Shown: one piece after another, positions 63,565-64,000 of the stretch
How positions within the stretch are numbered: the stretch's first letter is position 1
How the letters are laid out: every line of letters begins with the position of its first letter
DNA from: an uncultured Marinobacter sp.
GTDB taxonomy: Bacteria; Pseudomonadota; Gammaproteobacteria; Pseudomonadales; Oleiphilaceae
Direction of reading: 5' to 3'
Length of the DNA stretch: 64,000 nucleotides
Assembly: GCF_946886895.1 (NCBI RefSeq)
Contig: NZ_CAMPJO010000013.1
Span: 33,143-97,142 of the forward strand
The notes under the pieces: model-generated
Database searches by the model: none
The model's input: the letters and a program-made list of their open reading frames with translations, nothing else
Told to the model about the DNA's origin: nothing
Program-made: the position numbers and the translations under genes

Positions 63565-64000
63565 AAAACAAGCCTACACCTTGACCTTTAGCTGTTCAAG
63601 CATACAGCCTGTATAAATGCACATAACATCAGTTAGGCAGCGTAATTTATTGTCGCGGAAATTCGACTGCATCATGGTTACTAACTTTGAACCATCAATC
63701 GCGCTGCAGATAAATTGATAAAACAATAGCTTAGCCAAACATGGCCATCTCTACCATGTGATCATTCAGCGCCTGCGATTAGCTTCGATGCTCTGGAGGA
63801 AAGCCCTGACTCGAATGTCCGCTTTTGTTTAGGTCTCGCCTGGGATGCGGGACGGTCGCAGAGCTAACACTCAGGATGGGCGATTAACGCCTGCTGCATG
63901 CGCACACTTAAATGGCGTTGAAGGCGCAATGGTTATATTTTTTTAGAGGCTGTAAACCAAATTGTGTAACTGCCCACGACTGAGTAATCTCTTCAAAAGG
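63565..64000. other. Gene-free AT-richer segment to the window end
   Basis: No convincing gene, RNA or mobile-element sequence is seen. It includes the inverted and direct short repeats at 63813-63825 and 63852-63864. A GTTAGGC at 63631 resembles an integron core site but has no partner nearby. Confidence 0.4.
63813..63864. repeat. Short repeats flanking the island, right side
   Basis: GAATGTCCGCTTT (63813-63825) is the reverse complement of bases at 61026-61038, and ACGGTCGCAGAGC (63852-63864) is a direct copy with one change of 61018-61030. Confidence 0.35.

Noticed and set aside
63620..63640. Possible integron attC core site (GTTAGGC)
   Set aside because: No matching RYYYAAC partner within the usual distance, no hairpin and no other attC sites were found.
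63617..63718. Short plus-strand ORF near the right end
   Set aside because: About 33 residues, no ribosome site, no recognisable composition or partner.

Overview
The window is about 64 kb of a GC-rich (roughly 60 percent by eye) gammaproteobacterial chromosome. Gene content and protein style (ChpC-type CheW protein, FolE/FolX pair, FadE-type acyl-CoA dehydrogenase, PiuC, PatB, PHA-synthase-like hydrolase, many c-di-GMP enzymes) fit a marine Marinobacter-like organism. That assignment is inference from protein character, not from a search. No rRNA, tRNA, CRISPR array, prophage or intact transposase was seen.

Layout. 1-620: end of a type IV pilus chemosensory (Chp) operon. 666-2791: zinc-uptake operon zur-znuC-znuB behind a Zur box. 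2885-7222: PAS sensor, a frameshifted patatin-like lipase, a diguanylate cyclase and an alpha/beta hydrolase. 7420-8857: folE, folX and a CoA-binding protein. 8962-12966: HD-GYP and GGDEF-EAL c-di-GMP enzymes and a small zinc-ribbon membrane protein. 13001-16799: MerR-regulated copper-efflux operon with a 38-residue ORF. 16875-18682: divergent secreted GGE-repeat protein and piuC flanking a Fur box. 18765-25235: RNase II, acyltransferase, PhaC-like hydrolase, haloacid dehalogenase and a lipoprotein-like hydrolase. 25328-31372: TRAP transporter (periplasmic subunit frameshifted), a self-sufficient CYP116B-type P450 fusion and a divergent IclR regulator. 31413-37182: tyrosine/homogentisate degradation (MarR, hmgA, fumarylacetoacetase, maiA, hpd, LysR). 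37407-50882: MFS and MATE exporters, tpx, Nudix-MBL fusion, YqaE peptide, secreted M14-like protein, EamA, carbohydrate-binding protein, PatB, AEC transporter and FadE. 51432-58803: two consecutive ABC importers (nitrate/sulfonate type, then branched-chain amino acid/urea type), followed by LysR and DMT genes. 61113-63494: an AT-richer accessory island.

Two things stand out. First, the island carries a TIR-domain protein overlapping a caspase-like protease gene (TAATG junction). Downstream on the same strand, a 55-residue Gly/Asn/Lys-rich peptide is followed 2 nt later by a small multi-pass membrane protein. The TIR-caspase pair looks like a Thoeris-type anti-phage module. The two extra small genes, placed as possible protease substrate and membrane effector, are the best candidate for something undescribed.

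Second, six copies of an intergenic element of 102-114 bp are scattered over the window (13061, 23100, 37271, 39243, 40871, 59844). Each has long near-perfect outer arms whose sequence is private to the copy, around a shared core of two hairpins with GGA-containing loops. Arms that differ between copies but still pair within each copy point to a conserved three-way-junction structure. The loops resemble CsrA/RsmA sites.

Two genes (patatin-like and dctP) are broken by single-base changes in G runs. They may be real mutations or sequencing errors.
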